A stretch of 21,005 nt of DNA from Bog-366 sp964501985 (GCA_964501985.1 CAZCVY010000112.1:1-21005); one strand, 5' to 3'. Positions 1 to 8,475 are shown, numbered from the stretch's first letter. Notes: a model not told the origin generated them from the letters alone. Translations and numbers: made by a program.

Positions 1-97
1 CAACCAAACCACAAGATGTAGGGGGTACCTGAGTCAAGTGGATAGCCCAGATCGGTAAAACCAATTTTTTCACATGTTCCAGACCCTGTTTTCCCAT
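1..97 (-). CDS. possible 5' part of a gene running off the left edge
   Basis: On the reverse strand an ATG at 97 opens a frame with no stop through the window edge (32 codons, beginning MGKQGLEHVKKLVLPIW). The stretch is more AT-rich than its surroundings. There is no clear ribosome binding site, only a weak GAG about 5 nt before the ATG. A stop-free run of this length is common by chance and I do not recognise the peptide, so this is only a candidate. Confidence 0.18.
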   Translation of the reverse strand, partial: MGKQGLEHVKKLVLPIWAIHLTQVPPTSCGLV

Positions 98-473
98 TTT
101 TTCTCAGGCATATCAGCGCTCTTGACGGAGGGTTCGTAGCGCGGCCCCCCGTCTTTGGGTCCGCGGTTCTTGTCCTGCCTTTACGGTGATTCTCGACGTC
201 AAGGTGGGTTCTTCTCGTGCCACTGCGGCGAACGACAGAGACCCGCGCCCGACGCCATGTGGTGACGCGGGAGGCGAGGGAAGAGCGGCGGACCTCAACG
301 AGCGAGACTCGCGCTACGTTCGCTTCTTGCTACCCCCTATGTCCCCCTTCGCCTACTCTCATCCTAACGCCTTGCTGAGAACGCGGCGCCAACCGTACGA
401 GCTTAGAACCCTCGAAGGCCAATTCCCGCTTTGCTGACGTACGGATCTGCGGAATTTCGGATAGAATTCAACT
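98..473. other. intergenic region upstream of the helicase gene
   Basis: No convincing gene is seen here. An open frame from a GTG at 186 to 437 has no ribosome binding site, an arginine/proline-rich low-information translation and no recognisable domain. A TAGAAT at 462-467 lies 6 nt before the helicase ATG and could be a -10 box for a leaderless transcript, but I find no good -35 at the right distance. Confidence 0.5.
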
Positions 474-3416
474 ATGCAGGTGAATGCTCAACAACAACTG
501 GGTTTCGTGGCGCCGTTTGAGACTTCGAGGCCCTCTAACCCTGTCTTCTGTCATCAGGAGTTTCTGGAGAAGGTTGCCGCGGAGCGCAATACGGCGATTG
601 GCCGGCGCGCCACCTTCCTGATGCAGCGCCTCTCAGTTGACTTCCGGCGGCTGCATTACAAGCCCACGCAGGGCGCAAACCGCGGCTGGCGGCGGTCGCG
701 TTTGGGAGGGAACCAGGGAAGCCATTTCTATGCCTGGTGGGCTCCCAAAAATGCCGCGCCCCTGAAAGACGCGGACGGGTTTGCGGACGCTCCCGAGGGT
801 GCGCTCTTCCTACGCGACATCCGTCACCACGATGACCATTCCCCGCTTTCTCCCCAATCGTTGGCAGACCACTACCTGGCGGTGACGGTAGAGGAGTTGC
901 GCCGGGAGGAATACGGTCCCGCGCCTTGGACGCCGCCGCAATCGAAGTTTGCGATGGCGCGCCAGCGGATTCGGGTGCTCAAGGGCCATCCCGGCTCGGG
1001 CAAGACGACGGCCCTTTGGCACGCTGCCGATTCCGGCGGGGCGGAGCGGATCCTTTACGTCACGTACTCGCACCACCTCGCCACCCTGGCGCGAGATTAC
1101 TTTGACCGCTTTTGTTCGTCGCACAAGCGATTTGAGGTGGTGGTGTTCCCGCAACTGTTGCGGCAATTGCTGGGATCGGCCGCCCCTATTGAGCTGCAGC
1201 GGGAGTTGCGCCGGCGTTTTTACCAGGACCTTGCACCCATGGCGCGGCGCCTGGGCGCGTGGGCGAATAATCTGGACCGGCTCTACGATGAATTCTACGC
1301 CCACCTGGTGGGGGAGGCGCTTCCCGTGCCGGCCGGGCGCTTTGCGGTGGCGAAGCAACCGCGAGTCCCCGACAAGGCCTATCGGGAGCGCCGGGCACCG
1401 CTGCTGGGGACGAACGCCGTCAACGTCGTGCTGGAATCCGCCGCCCGCCTGGAGGGCACGGTGGGGCCGCTGGCGGATCGCTATTTTCCCGATTTGTCGC
1501 TGGCTTGGCGTACCGCAGCGGCGTTGGGCGCACGGACGGGAAAACCGGCTTCCCCCGATTCCACCGATCCTGCCTGGCTTGATTTCGATTGCATTGCGAT
1601 TGACGAGGTGCAGGATCTTACTCCCATCGAGGCGCTGGTACTCATCGAACTGGCTTCGGCCGCCGCCCGGCGCCGGGTGCTGCCCGTGTCGTTGCTCTGG
1701 GCCGGTGACGAGGCGCAAACGGTTCGACCTACCGACTTCGAATGGGGATGGCTCAATGACCTGCTGCATTACCGCATCGGCACCCCTTCCGAGCACAAGC
1801 TCGCGGCCAACTTGCGCAGTCCGCGGCAGATTGCGGAGCTCGTAGCCAGGGTCTGGGACCTCTATTCAGTCATCGAAAAGCCGGAACGGCCGCGGGGAAC
1901 GGGCCAGGCGGAAATTGACGACGACTCCACGGATCAAGTGTTTTACTGCGCAGCCGCTCCCGGTCCCGAACTCGATGAACTTCTGAAAATATTGGCGGCG
2001 CGGGAAGGACTGGCTTTAATCACGCTGGAGGACACGGCGCCTAGCTTCGTTCCGGAATCCGTGCGTCCGGCGGTACTCACTGTTTCCGAAGCCAAGGGAC
2101 TGGATTTTCATACGGTTTGTGTGATCGACGCTGGTAAACATCTGGTCAGCATCTTGCGCGAGGAGGCACGCCTCCGCCGGGATGCGAGTCTGGTGGGTTT
2201 GAGCAAGCGGCTAGCCATTGACCAGTTGCGGGTAGCCCTGAGCCGCCCCTCGGAACGGCTTTTCTGGCTTGACATCAATCCTCCCGAGAATGCCCTGCGA
2301 ACCAGCCTGGCCTTCCTGAATGGAGATAACCTGCAGCACGTGGTTTCTTGCAGCGTGCCCGCCTCCATTTTGAAAACGATTGCGGAAGAGGAGTTGGACA
2401 CGGAAGAACGGGTGCAGCGCTGCCAGGCAGACGCGCGGCAATATTTGGAGGCCAAGCCGGAAATGGCCTGGTCGCGGGCGCAGCAGGCGGTGACCCTGCT
2501 CGGCCGGCCGGGAGTGCTGTCCGCCGTGACCGACCAGAACCTGCGGGACACGGTGTATCTGACCCTGGCGGAAATCTGCTTCTGGCTGGGCAGCCGCCAT
2601 ACGCGCCTGGCGCCGGAGCTGGGACGGCCGGATTTTTTCGCGGAAGCGGAGCAGGCGGCAACCAATGCCCGCCGGGCAGGCCTGGCCGCCGTGATTCGCG
2701 CGATTGGGCGCCTCGACCGAGCCGCCTTGCCCGCGGATCGCCTCAATGCTCTGGCTGAGCTGGCGCAGGCTCTTCCGGCTCATCGAGCTGAGCTGGAAAG
2801 CTGGGCATTGATCGAAATTGCCGCGAATGCCCGCCAATGGATCGAGGCCTTGGAGGCGGGGATGCTGGTGGACGGCCTGAGCGCCGAGACTCTTCTGCCT
2901 CTCCTTCCGGGCTTTTACGAAGCTATGAGTATTCCCGACGGCGCCGAACGGATTGAACGGTTGGAAAACCACACCGTTCAGTTATTGCTGAAGGAAAAGA
3001 ATTTCGCGTCGGCCTTGGAGGTTCTGGGCCGCCTCCGGCAGCGCGATCCCAAACTGGAAGCAATCTGCCACGAGGCTCTGGGCAATCTGCGCACCGCTGC
3101 TGAGTGCTTCCGGCTGGCCGGCGACCTGAAAGCGGCAGTGAAGTGCTATCGAGCGGTCCCCGATTTTGAGTCGGCGCTGGCCCTGGTCCGCGAGATGAAG
3201 GATCATCCCGCCGGTCCGGCGCTCGAATGGATGGCCCGGTTACAAACTCTGGTGGCCGCGCGCCCGGATAAATTCACTCGGACGGTAACGGAACCGGAGA
3301 AGAAGCTTCTGGAAGACTTGCTGGAGCAAGCTTTGGGAGTGAAGCGCCGCAAGCCTGCCGCCTCCAAGCCGGCGCGCAGCGCCACCCGCGCGCCCGGGAA
3401 GCCCACCGCAGCCTGA
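474..3416 (+). CDS. SF1 (UvrD/Rep-like) helicase with a possible RelE-like N-terminus and TPR-like C-terminus
   Basis: A 980-residue ATP-dependent helicase-like protein, probably cytoplasmic and acting on DNA or RNA. Visible SF1 motifs are the Walker A GHPGSGKTT (171-179, Lys177), Walker B/motif II DEVQD (377-381), motif III GDEAQ (411-415), a motif IV-like LRSP (447-450), motif V EAKGLDF (539-545) and motif VI VALSR (587-591, Arg591). Motif order and spacing fit UvrD/Rep-like enzymes. Residues about 50-120 resemble a RelE/ParE-type fold, ending in LFLRDIRHHDDH, a pattern known at the N-terminus of some SF1 helicases; this part is inference. From about 620 the protein is helical, with TPR-like repeats near 845-915 and a Lys/Arg/Ala-rich tail. 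The ATG at 474 is the first good start; it lacks a clear Shine-Dalgarno sequence, so translation may be leaderless. The gene has no operon partner. Substrate and role (repair, defence or RNA metabolism) cannot be told from sequence. Confidence 0.88.
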   Translation: MQVNAQQQLGFVAPFETSRPSNPVFCHQEFLEKVAAERNTAIGRRATFLMQRLSVDFRRLHYKPTQGANRGWRRSRLGGNQGSHFYAWWAPKNAAPLKDADGFADAPEGALFLRDIRHHDDHSPLSPQSLADHYLAVTVEELRREEYGPAPWTPPQSKFAMARQRIRVLKGHPGSGKTTALWHAADSGGAERILYVTYSHHLATLARDYFDRFCSSHKRFEVVVFPQLLRQLLGSAAPIELQRELRRRFYQDLAPMARRLGAWANNLDRLYDEFYAHLVGEALPVPAGRFAVAKQPRVPDKAYRERRAPLLGTNAVNVVLESAARLEGTVGPLADRYFPDLSLAWRTAAALGARTGKPASPDSTDPAWLDFDCIAIDEVQDLTPIEALVLIELASAAARRRVLPVSLLWAGDEAQTVRPTDFEWGWLNDLLHYRIGTPSEHKLAANLRSPRQIAELVARVWDLYSVIEKPERPRGTGQAEIDDDSTDQVFYCAAAPGPELDELLKILAAREGLALITLEDTAPSFVPESVRPAVLTVSEAKGLDFHTVCVIDAGKHLVSILREEARLRRDASLVGLSKRLAIDQLRVALSRPSERLFWLDINPPENALRTSLAFLNGDNLQHVVSCSVPASILKTIAEEELDTEERVQRCQADARQYLEAKPEMAWSRAQQAVTLLGRPGVLSAVTDQNLRDTVYLTLAEICFWLGSRHTRLAPELGRPDFFAEAEQAATNARRAGLAAVIRAIGRLDRAALPADRLNALAELAQALPAHRAELESWALIEIAANARQWIEALEAGMLVDGLSAETLLPLLPGFYEAMSIPDGAERIERLENHTVQLLLKEKNFASALEVLGRLRQRDPKLEAICHEALGNLRTAAECFRLAGDLKAAVKCYRAVPDFESALALVREMKDHPAGPALEWMARLQTLVAARPDKFTRTVTEPEKKLLEDLLEQALGVKRRKPAASKPARSATRAPGKPTAA

Positions 3417-3582
3417 ATCGGGCCATCCGCGCTTCCCTCTGCAAATGTTTCAAATGCCTCGCCCGCGCGAAAGTTTCCGTCGGCACAAACGAGCGGCTGC
3501 GGCGCTGCGACTTCGCCAAACGGTCCAGCCGCTCGCACAGCTCGGGTCCCAAGCGTACGATCACTACCGGGGTGGTGGCCAT
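3274..3582 (-). pseudogene. ribbon-helix-helix (CopG-like) antitoxin remnant, antisense to the helicase 3' end
   Basis: A reverse-strand reading frame starts at ATG 3582 with a good ribosome binding site (TTAGGAG, 6 nt upstream). Its first 30 or so residues, MATTPVVIVRLGPELCERLD followed by RLAKSQRRSRSFV, match the pattern of a CopG/RHH DNA-binding antitoxin: a beta strand, then an amphipathic helix, then a Ser/Arg turn. After that the translation becomes Arg/Ala-rich and runs antisense over the last 143 nt of the helicase gene, which is not expected for a conserved protein. I read this as the surviving 5' end of a decayed antitoxin gene. No partner toxin is visible. A real but divergent small protein of 102 residues is the alternative. 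Confidence 0.4.
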
Positions 3583-3680
3583 GATGCACTCCTAACACAA
3601 CTGAATACGCGTGTTTCCATCATGTCCAAAAAGTGCGGGGAAAGGACTCTGCGTAGCTGCTCGCTTGAGGGGAAATGGGG

Positions 3681-3709
3681 TTGACGGCAGTTTCGGCGCG
3701 TGTTACCTT
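3681..3709 (+). promoter_or_regulatory. sigma70-like promoter of the vapB-like gene
   Basis: TTGACG (3681-3686) and TACCTT (3704-3709) are separated by 17 nt. The predicted transcription start, near 3716, falls about two bases before the ATG at 3718, so the message would be essentially leaderless. No Shine-Dalgarno sequence lies before the ATG, which agrees with this. Confidence 0.5.
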
Positions 3710-3717
3710 TTTGCCGT

Positions 3718-3930
3718 ATGAGTCATACAATCAGCGTTCGTCTTACGCTGGAACTCGCCGAGTGGCTCCAAGAGAAGAGTCGGCGGACCGGTTTGCCCGC
3801 GGGCCGAATTATCCGTCACCAACTCGAGCGCGCCCGGTCCGAAGCTGGAAACCAGCGCTTCCTTCGCCACGCCGGAAAAATCAGCGGCCCCCAGGATCTC
3901 TCCTCCCGCAAGGGATTTGCGCGTTCCTGA
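3718..3930 (+). CDS. vapB: VapB-like ribbon-helix-helix antitoxin
   Basis: A 70-residue protein beginning MSHTISVRLTLELAEWLQ. It has the short beta strand plus two helices of the RHH/CopG fold (about residues 4-40) and a C-terminal tail ending KGFARS, typical of antitoxins that pair with PIN-domain toxins. Such antitoxins bind their own promoter through the RHH dimer and block the toxin through the tail. The ATG at 3718 is preferred over upstream in-frame starts because the conserved MSHTISVRL begins there and a promoter sits directly upstream. The stop codon overlaps the expected toxin start (CTGA, ancestral ATGA). The toxin gene is broken, so this antitoxin seems orphaned although its own frame is intact. 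Recognition rests on family pattern. Confidence 0.75.
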   Translation: MSHTISVRLTLELAEWLQEKSRRTGLPAGRIIRHQLERARSEAGNQRFLRHAGKISGPQDLSSRKGFARS

Positions 3931-4128
3931 AAGGCATTGCCGACACCGGCCTGATCGTAGCCTCTGGATCGCCAACCCGACCTTGCGGATTTGTGCTTGA
4001 TCCGGATGAGTGAGCTGTTTCCCCAACACACCGTGGTTACCGTGGACGAGGAAGACTTCCGTGTCTATCGCCGAAATGGCCGCGAGACGATCCCGCTCCT
4101 CTGCCCGCCCCGGAGCTTGCGGCGATAG
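3927..4128 (+). pseudogene. vapC: PIN-domain (VapC-like) toxin with an internal deletion and frameshift
   Basis: The 5' part, from CTG at 3927, reads LKGIADTGLIVA, the usual start of a PIN-domain ribonuclease including the first catalytic Asp. Just after about 3962 the frame shifts. The other frame then gives PDLADLCLIRMSELFPQHTV and continues through VDEEDFRVYRRN to IPLLCPP, ending at TAG 4126-4128, which is the typical PIN-toxin C-terminus. About 60-80 residues in the middle, with the other catalytic acids, are missing relative to a usual length near 135. The start codon is also CTG instead of ATG. The gene overlapped vapB in the usual four-base way. The product cannot be an active nuclease. 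The family reading is from pattern; the two-frame arrangement is directly visible. Confidence 0.7.
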
Positions 4129-4166
4129 CACGGGTTCTGAAGGATGCCCTGAAAGAAGCTCTGAAG

Positions 4167-5060
4167 TCACGATGCGGATCGTGAAGGCGAGAGGTGCTTA
4201 ACCTTGAAGCCGTTCTGCCGACGATTCAGCGTTTCAGGAGTGTGGGGGGTGGCGATGGTTCCGTGTTTGGTGGCTTTCTTATCGGCGTACATGCGAAAAT
4301 CGGCTTCCGCGACATCCATCTCCGCCGTTTGACCGGCCACGTGGAGGTGCAAGCCCAGGCTGACCGAGATAGGCAAGTCGCCCATGCGGTTAGTGCGGTC
4401 CCATTCGGCGACCTTGCGATGCACGCGTTGGCGCACGATATCTCCGCCATTCAGGTCGGTATCCGGAAGCAGGACGAGGAACTCATCGCCGCCGTAGCGA
4501 ATAACATAATCACAACCGCGGACACAGGTCTTCAAAATGGTGGCAACTTCGGAGAGCACGTAGTCACCGGCAATGTGACCATAATAATCGTTGATCTGTT
4601 TAAAGTTGTTCAGGTCGCACATGATCAGAGTGAGCGAACCGTTGGTGCGTTCGGCGCGTGAGATCTCGCCCGTCAGGAGCTCATGCATGTAGGCGCGAGT
4701 AAATACCTTGGTGACCACGTCGATCATGCTCTTGGACTGCTCATCCTGCGCTCTCATATATTGATGAACGCTCGCCAGCCGAAGACCTCGAACCTCCGTA
4801 TCCTGCCGGACGTAAACCAGTGAAGCCAAAACCGCAGCCACCATGATGACAAAGAGTACCTGCGGGGAGAGGCTGATTTGCAAGCCGCCCTCGTCCCAGA
4901 ACCGATGGGGAAAGAAGAATGATAAAACTCCCAGGACAAGGACCACGCCCGCAAAGATGACCACAACCCAGAATTCCCGGGTGCGGGATTCCATCCGTCC
5001 AAGCTCTGCCGCAATGCGCGCCTGCGGCCCGGATTCTGCGATGTTTGCGGAATGGCTCAT
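4167..5060 (-). CDS. membrane-bound diguanylate cyclase (GGDEF protein)
   Basis: A 297-residue inner-membrane protein that should make cyclic di-GMP from two GTP. Two membrane segments are visible (about 30-50, WVVVIFAGVVLVLG; about 66-84, VLFVIMVAAVLASL), followed by a helical linker and a GGDEF domain. The active-site motif is GGDEF (190-194), with a metal-binding Asp near 149 (CDLNNFKQIND). An RxxD inhibitory site (181-184, RGCD) sits exactly five residues before GGDEF, so feedback inhibition by product is likely. The region that normally reads DxLTGLxNR is divergent (VTKVFTRAY). I chose ATG 5060 over GTG 5066 because AGAGG lies 5 nt upstream of the ATG. That ribosome binding site overlaps the stop codon of the preceding luxR-type gene, so the two are translationally coupled. 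There is no recognisable periplasmic sensor domain between the membrane helices. Confidence 0.9.
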   Translation of the reverse strand: MSHSANIAESGPQARIAAELGRMESRTREFWVVVIFAGVVLVLGVLSFFFPHRFWDEGGLQISLSPQVLFVIMVAAVLASLVYVRQDTEVRGLRLASVHQYMRAQDEQSKSMIDVVTKVFTRAYMHELLTGEISRAERTNGSLTLIMCDLNNFKQINDYYGHIAGDYVLSEVATILKTCVRGCDYVIRYGGDEFLVLLPDTDLNGGDIVRQRVHRKVAEWDRTNRMGDLPISVSLGLHLHVAGQTAEMDVAEADFRMYADKKATKHGTIATPHTPETLNRRQNGFKVKHLSPSRSAS

Positions 5061-5068
5061 GCGCACCT

Positions 5069-5416
5069 CTAATCCTGTTGGGTCAACCCTTGATCAACGG
5101 CAAAGAGCACCAGCTCGAAGCGGTTCGAGACTCCCAGTTTGTCAAAAACGTTCGTGAGCTGATGCTTGGCGGTGTTCTCACTGATCCGGAACTTCTGGGC
5201 AATATCCCTGTCCGTATAGCCGGCGCCCACCAGAGCGATGACCCGGCGCTCGCGGGTGGTAAGCCCGAAATCCTTTCGATTGTCGGAGGGGGAATTGGAA
5301 GGTTTCATCTGCCACACTGCCTCCCGAAAGCCGAAACGCCTGTCCTCCCCGACCGCGTAGCGACGGCTATCGACACGACCGGGGTGGCTTACGAATTGTC
5401 TTACCTTCGCTTTCAT
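5069..5416 (-). CDS. LuxR-type HTH transcriptional regulator without receiver domain
   Basis: A 115-residue DNA-binding protein. Residues 50-112 form a LuxR/GerE helix-turn-helix (LTTRERRVIALVGAGYTDRD, then IAQKFRISENTAKHQLTNVF), the standard four-helix domain including the recognition helix. The first 50 residues are polar and have no receiver or autoinducer-binding domain, so any signal input must come through another protein or through expression level. AAGGAG lies 4 nt before ATG 5416, a strong ribosome binding site. The gene is first in an operon with the diguanylate cyclase, which starts 8 nt after its stop, so the regulator may control c-di-GMP output. A 29-bp element shared with the kinase operon lies upstream at 5474-5502. 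Confidence 0.85.
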   Translation of the reverse strand: MKAKVRQFVSHPGRVDSRRYAVGEDRRFGFREAVWQMKPSNSPSDNRKDFGLTTRERRVIALVGAGYTDRDIAQKFRISENTAKHQLTNVFDKLGVSNRFELVLFAVDQGLTQQD

Positions 5417-5473
5417 CGGTCTCCTTACTCCAACAGCAGTAGGGGACGCCCTCTAAATTGTGTCCTTATCTAT

Positions 5474-5502
5474 TAAGGCGAAAGACCGGGGGAAAATTTG
5501 CG
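5474..5502 (-). promoter_or_regulatory. shared upstream element, copy A (before luxR-type gene)
   Basis: On the plus strand this begins TAAGGCGAAA and ends TTTGCG. It matches the element at 8476-8504 at 21 of 29 positions without gaps, including the first ten. Read in the direction of transcription it ends in TTTCGCCTTA, followed by an AT-rich TAGATA. It lies 57 nt before the LuxR-type start codon and just beyond the kinase stop codon. It may be a promoter or an activator site; the sigma factor encoded nearby is a candidate reader. Confidence 0.5.
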
Positions 5503-5519
5503 CGGGAGGGAAGATTTTG

Positions 5520-8435
5520 TTAGGGCAAGTGTGCGTCGCAGTCTTTTAGCAATGCTTCGGCGCGGCCCAGCCTGACGGGGTCGGCTCGTCCGCTTCCCGA
5601 GGCAATCATCTCGCGCCAGCCGTCCACGGCGTGCTGGGCGGCAACCCGGGCCTCGCTCCAGTTGCCGAGGATCGCCTCGACATTCGCCAGGTTCTGGTAA
5701 GCCATTGCGCGTGAACGGGTAACGCGGTCGCGCTCGGACTCGGTAGCGGACACTTTGTCCGTCAGTGCGATAGCTCTTCGCGCCATCTCGACGGCTCCGG
5801 TTCGGTCGCCCTGGCGAGCCAGAATCTCTGCCGTTGCCTCCTCGCTTGCCAATAATTGGGAGACCAGGCCAAGGTCGGAGGGGGTGCGAGAGAGCGCCGT
5901 CTCCGCATCGGCAAGCGATTTCCGGGCTTTAACCGTGGCTTCTTCACCCCTGCCCAAGCTCTCGAGCCGCCTGCCTTCATATTCCTCGACCATGGCGAGG
6001 GTCCGAAAATTGGCGATTGACCCCGGGTCGGCCGCGCAGAGCTTCTGGAGAATTCCTTCCGACTCCTGCAAGTTCGCCAGGGACTCCGCCAACTCCTCCG
6101 CGGGAAGGTCCATGGAAGAGCGATACAGGAGCGCATTGGCAAGGTCGTATTGAGCGAGCTTATCGTTGGGGTCGGCTTTCGCTAGATCGCGAGCAATGAC
6201 GAGCGCCTTTCCGTAGTATTCGCGCGCCCCGGCGGAATCGCCGAGGTTGGGATAGACGGGGTTCCCCAACGTGCCCCCCAGGTTTCCATAGGTGATCATC
6301 AGGCTGCGCCGGGTCAGCACGTCAGAGGGGTTGCTTTGCAGTGCGCGTTCCCTCAGCGCAACCGCGCGCCGGAAAAGATCCTCGGCTTCCCGCAGTCCTC
6401 CGCGCGTATTCCATACCCTGGCTTCCTGGCTGTAGGCCGTCCCCAGCTCAATCTGCATTTCGGTGCTAGTGGGCGAAAGGAGCAGCGCGCGCTCCATGAC
6501 CTGCGTTTGCAGGCGGCAGAAGCGGAGCGCGGCCGCGGAGTCGGTGGTCACCAGGGCATTTACCATCACGGAGTACACATCGCCCACGGCGGAGAGGTTT
6601 TGCGGGTCCTGGGGGCGCAACCGGACGAGCCGTTGAGCCACTGGCAGCGTCTCGCTCATCATCTCCAATGCGCGATCTTTCTCTATGGTCCGCGCCAGCA
6701 AAGTTGCCCAGTGGACTTTCAGTTGCACCCAGTGCAAAAGGTACTCCGGCCGGTCTGGGTCTTTAGCAAGTAAGGGCTTAAGCAGTTCGGCCGACTTCTC
6801 GTAATTCGCCAGCGCTCCCTTGGTGTCGCCCAGATTCGGCTGAAGGGGGTAACCCAGGACGTTCGCAACCTTAAAATAGGATTCGCTCAAAACGAACCGC
6901 AAGTCGTCGTCCTGACCGGCATCTTTGGATAAGTTCTCCAAGTAGCGCAGCGTGGTCACCACGATCTGACGTCGGGCGGCCGTCGCGCCCGGAAGCTTTT
7001 CGATGGCGGTGTGGACATCGAAAAGCGAGCTATTGGCCAACTCCAGCATTTCGGCGAGTCGGCGACGGGAGCGGTCCTGCTCGGTCCGGGCGATTTGTGC
7101 TTCGGATTCTGCCCGGGCCCGCTCGCGCTCCGCAACCTGCCTCTGGCTTTCCGCGAGCTCGCGCTCGCGCTCGGCAGTCTGCCTCTGGGTTTCCGCGAAG
7201 CGCCGCGCACTCTCGGCTTGGCGCGCTTGCCTTTCCGCCAATACAATCCCGCCCAGGAGGCTCAGGAAGATCATGATGGTCGCCCCCACGGCCAAGCTGT
7301 GGCGAGTCACAAACTTGCGGGCACGATAAGCCACCGAATCCTGCCGGGCGAGAACAGCCCGTCCGTCCAAATAGCGTAGGATATCATCGGCAAACCGACC
7401 CACCGAGGCGTAGCGGCGCTCGGACTCCTTGCGCATCGCCATTAAAACAATATTGTCGAGATCGCCGTCCAGCCGTTGCGGTGCGCCCGCGGCTCGGGCA
7501 ACCGTGCTGGGGCGCTGGGTATCCGTCTGGCAGACCGCACGCTCGATATCGATCGGGCTATGAGTGGCGATGTGCTGGGCCCGGTGTCCCGTCAGCAGCT
7601 CAAAAAGAATGGCCCCCAAAGCATAAATGTCTGCCGCGGTAGTAATCGGCAGACCGCGGATCTGCTCCGGGCTGGCATACTCGGGGGTCAGTGGGCCCAT
7701 AACCGCAGAAGTGGCGGTCAGCCCGGGATCGTTCCCCGGGTCCAGCAGCTTGGCCACGCCGAAGTCGAGGAGTTTGGGAATGCCCTCGGCGGCTACGAGA
7801 ATATTGCTGGGCTTGAGGTCGCGATGGACTACCAGCGCGCGGTGGGCGTAGGAGACGGCCTCGCAAACGCGCAAGAACAATCGTAGCCGGGATTCCACAC
7901 TGAGGCCCTGATCGAGGCAGTAGGCGTCAATCGGCTGGCCCTGCACATGCTCCATGACAAAAAACGGGCGGCCATCGGGTGTCGTGCCCCCATCAATCAG
8001 GCGAGCGATGTAGGGATGTTCGAGGCTGGCAAGTATCTGGCGTTCATGGCGAAAACGCGCCAGCACTTCGCTGCTGTCCATGCCGCGCTTAACCACCTTG
8101 ATGGCCACGAGCTTGCGGAAATGTTCATCGTCCCGCTCACCCAGGTACACCGATCCCATGCCGCCGCGCCCGATTTCCTTCAAGAGGCGGTAGGGTCCCA
8201 TGCGCGTGCCGACCAGCGACGCATGATCGTCGAGCAGCGCACTGACTTCCGAGCCGATGGCCACGGCGATGGCGGAGTCGCCGGCGGCGTCCGCCCGCAG
8301 CAGGGACTCTACCTCCGAGCGCAACCCGGCGTCTCCGTCGCAGGCCCGAGCGAGGAACGCGTCGCGCTCAGACACGGCCAAATCGGCAGCCGCGAAGAAA
8401 ACCTCCTGGATACGGTCCCAGTTGCTGGCGGACAC
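5520..8435 (-). CDS. transmembrane serine/threonine kinase with TPR-rich C-terminus
   Basis: A 971-residue Hanks-type kinase. The N-terminal 75 residues are a helical segment common in kinases linked to ECF sigma factors (WDRIQEVFFAAADL). The kinase domain, about 80-355, has the glycine loop GRGGMGSV (89-96), Lys113, Glu131, the catalytic loop HRDLKPSN (204-211, Asp206), DFG (224-226) and PEYASPEQ (251-258), so it should be active. One membrane helix (381-400) is followed by a Glu/Arg-rich coiled coil (about 401-460) with repeated AERER/AESQRQ units. The rest, 460-971, is helical with TPR-type repeats and is probably outside the cytoplasm. The GTG start at 8435 is supported by GGAGG 7 nt upstream. 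It lies 76 nt downstream of the ECF sigma gene, with copy B of the shared element between them. It probably phosphorylates or tunes that sigma-factor pathway, which is inference from this common gene pairing. Confidence 0.93.
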   Translation of the reverse strand: MSASNWDRIQEVFFAAADLAVSERDAFLARACDGDAGLRSEVESLLRADAAGDSAIAVAIGSEVSALLDDHASLVGTRMGPYRLLKEIGRGGMGSVYLGERDDEHFRKLVAIKVVKRGMDSSEVLARFRHERQILASLEHPYIARLIDGGTTPDGRPFFVMEHVQGQPIDAYCLDQGLSVESRLRLFLRVCEAVSYAHRALVVHRDLKPSNILVAAEGIPKLLDFGVAKLLDPGNDPGLTATSAVMGPLTPEYASPEQIRGLPITTAADIYALGAILFELLTGHRAQHIATHSPIDIERAVCQTDTQRPSTVARAAGAPQRLDGDLDNIVLMAMRKESERRYASVGRFADDILRYLDGRAVLARQDSVAYRARKFVTRHSLAVGATIMIFLSLLGGIVLAERQARQAESARRFAETQRQTAERERELAESQRQVAERERARAESEAQIARTEQDRSRRRLAEMLELANSSLFDVHTAIEKLPGATAARRQIVVTTLRYLENLSKDAGQDDDLRFVLSESYFKVANVLGYPLQPNLGDTKGALANYEKSAELLKPLLAKDPDRPEYLLHWVQLKVHWATLLARTIEKDRALEMMSETLPVAQRLVRLRPQDPQNLSAVGDVYSVMVNALVTTDSAAALRFCRLQTQVMERALLLSPTSTEMQIELGTAYSQEARVWNTRGGLREAEDLFRRAVALRERALQSNPSDVLTRRSLMITYGNLGGTLGNPVYPNLGDSAGAREYYGKALVIARDLAKADPNDKLAQYDLANALLYRSSMDLPAEELAESLANLQESEGILQKLCAADPGSIANFRTLAMVEEYEGRRLESLGRGEEATVKARKSLADAETALSRTPSDLGLVSQLLASEEATAEILARQGDRTGAVEMARRAIALTDKVSATESERDRVTRSRAMAYQNLANVEAILGNWSEARVAAQHAVDGWREMIASGSGRADPVRLGRAEALLKDCDAHLP

Positions 8436-8475
8436 AATCTTTCCTCCAGATCGTGACAGACACTTCTATATATAC

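Noticed and set aside
186..437. 83-codon open frame from a GTG
   Set aside because: No ribosome binding site, Arg/Pro-rich translation with no recognisable pattern, rare start codon.
810..1796. 328-codon antisense frame and the 298-codon frame at 949-1845 within the helicase gene
   Set aside because: Both are shadows of the GC-rich helicase reading frame, which carries all the conserved motifs; their translations look like compositional noise.
7081..7250. Repetitive DNA coding for AERER/AESQRQ units in the kinase
   Set aside because: Explained by the coiled-coil linker after the membrane helix; not a separate repeat element.
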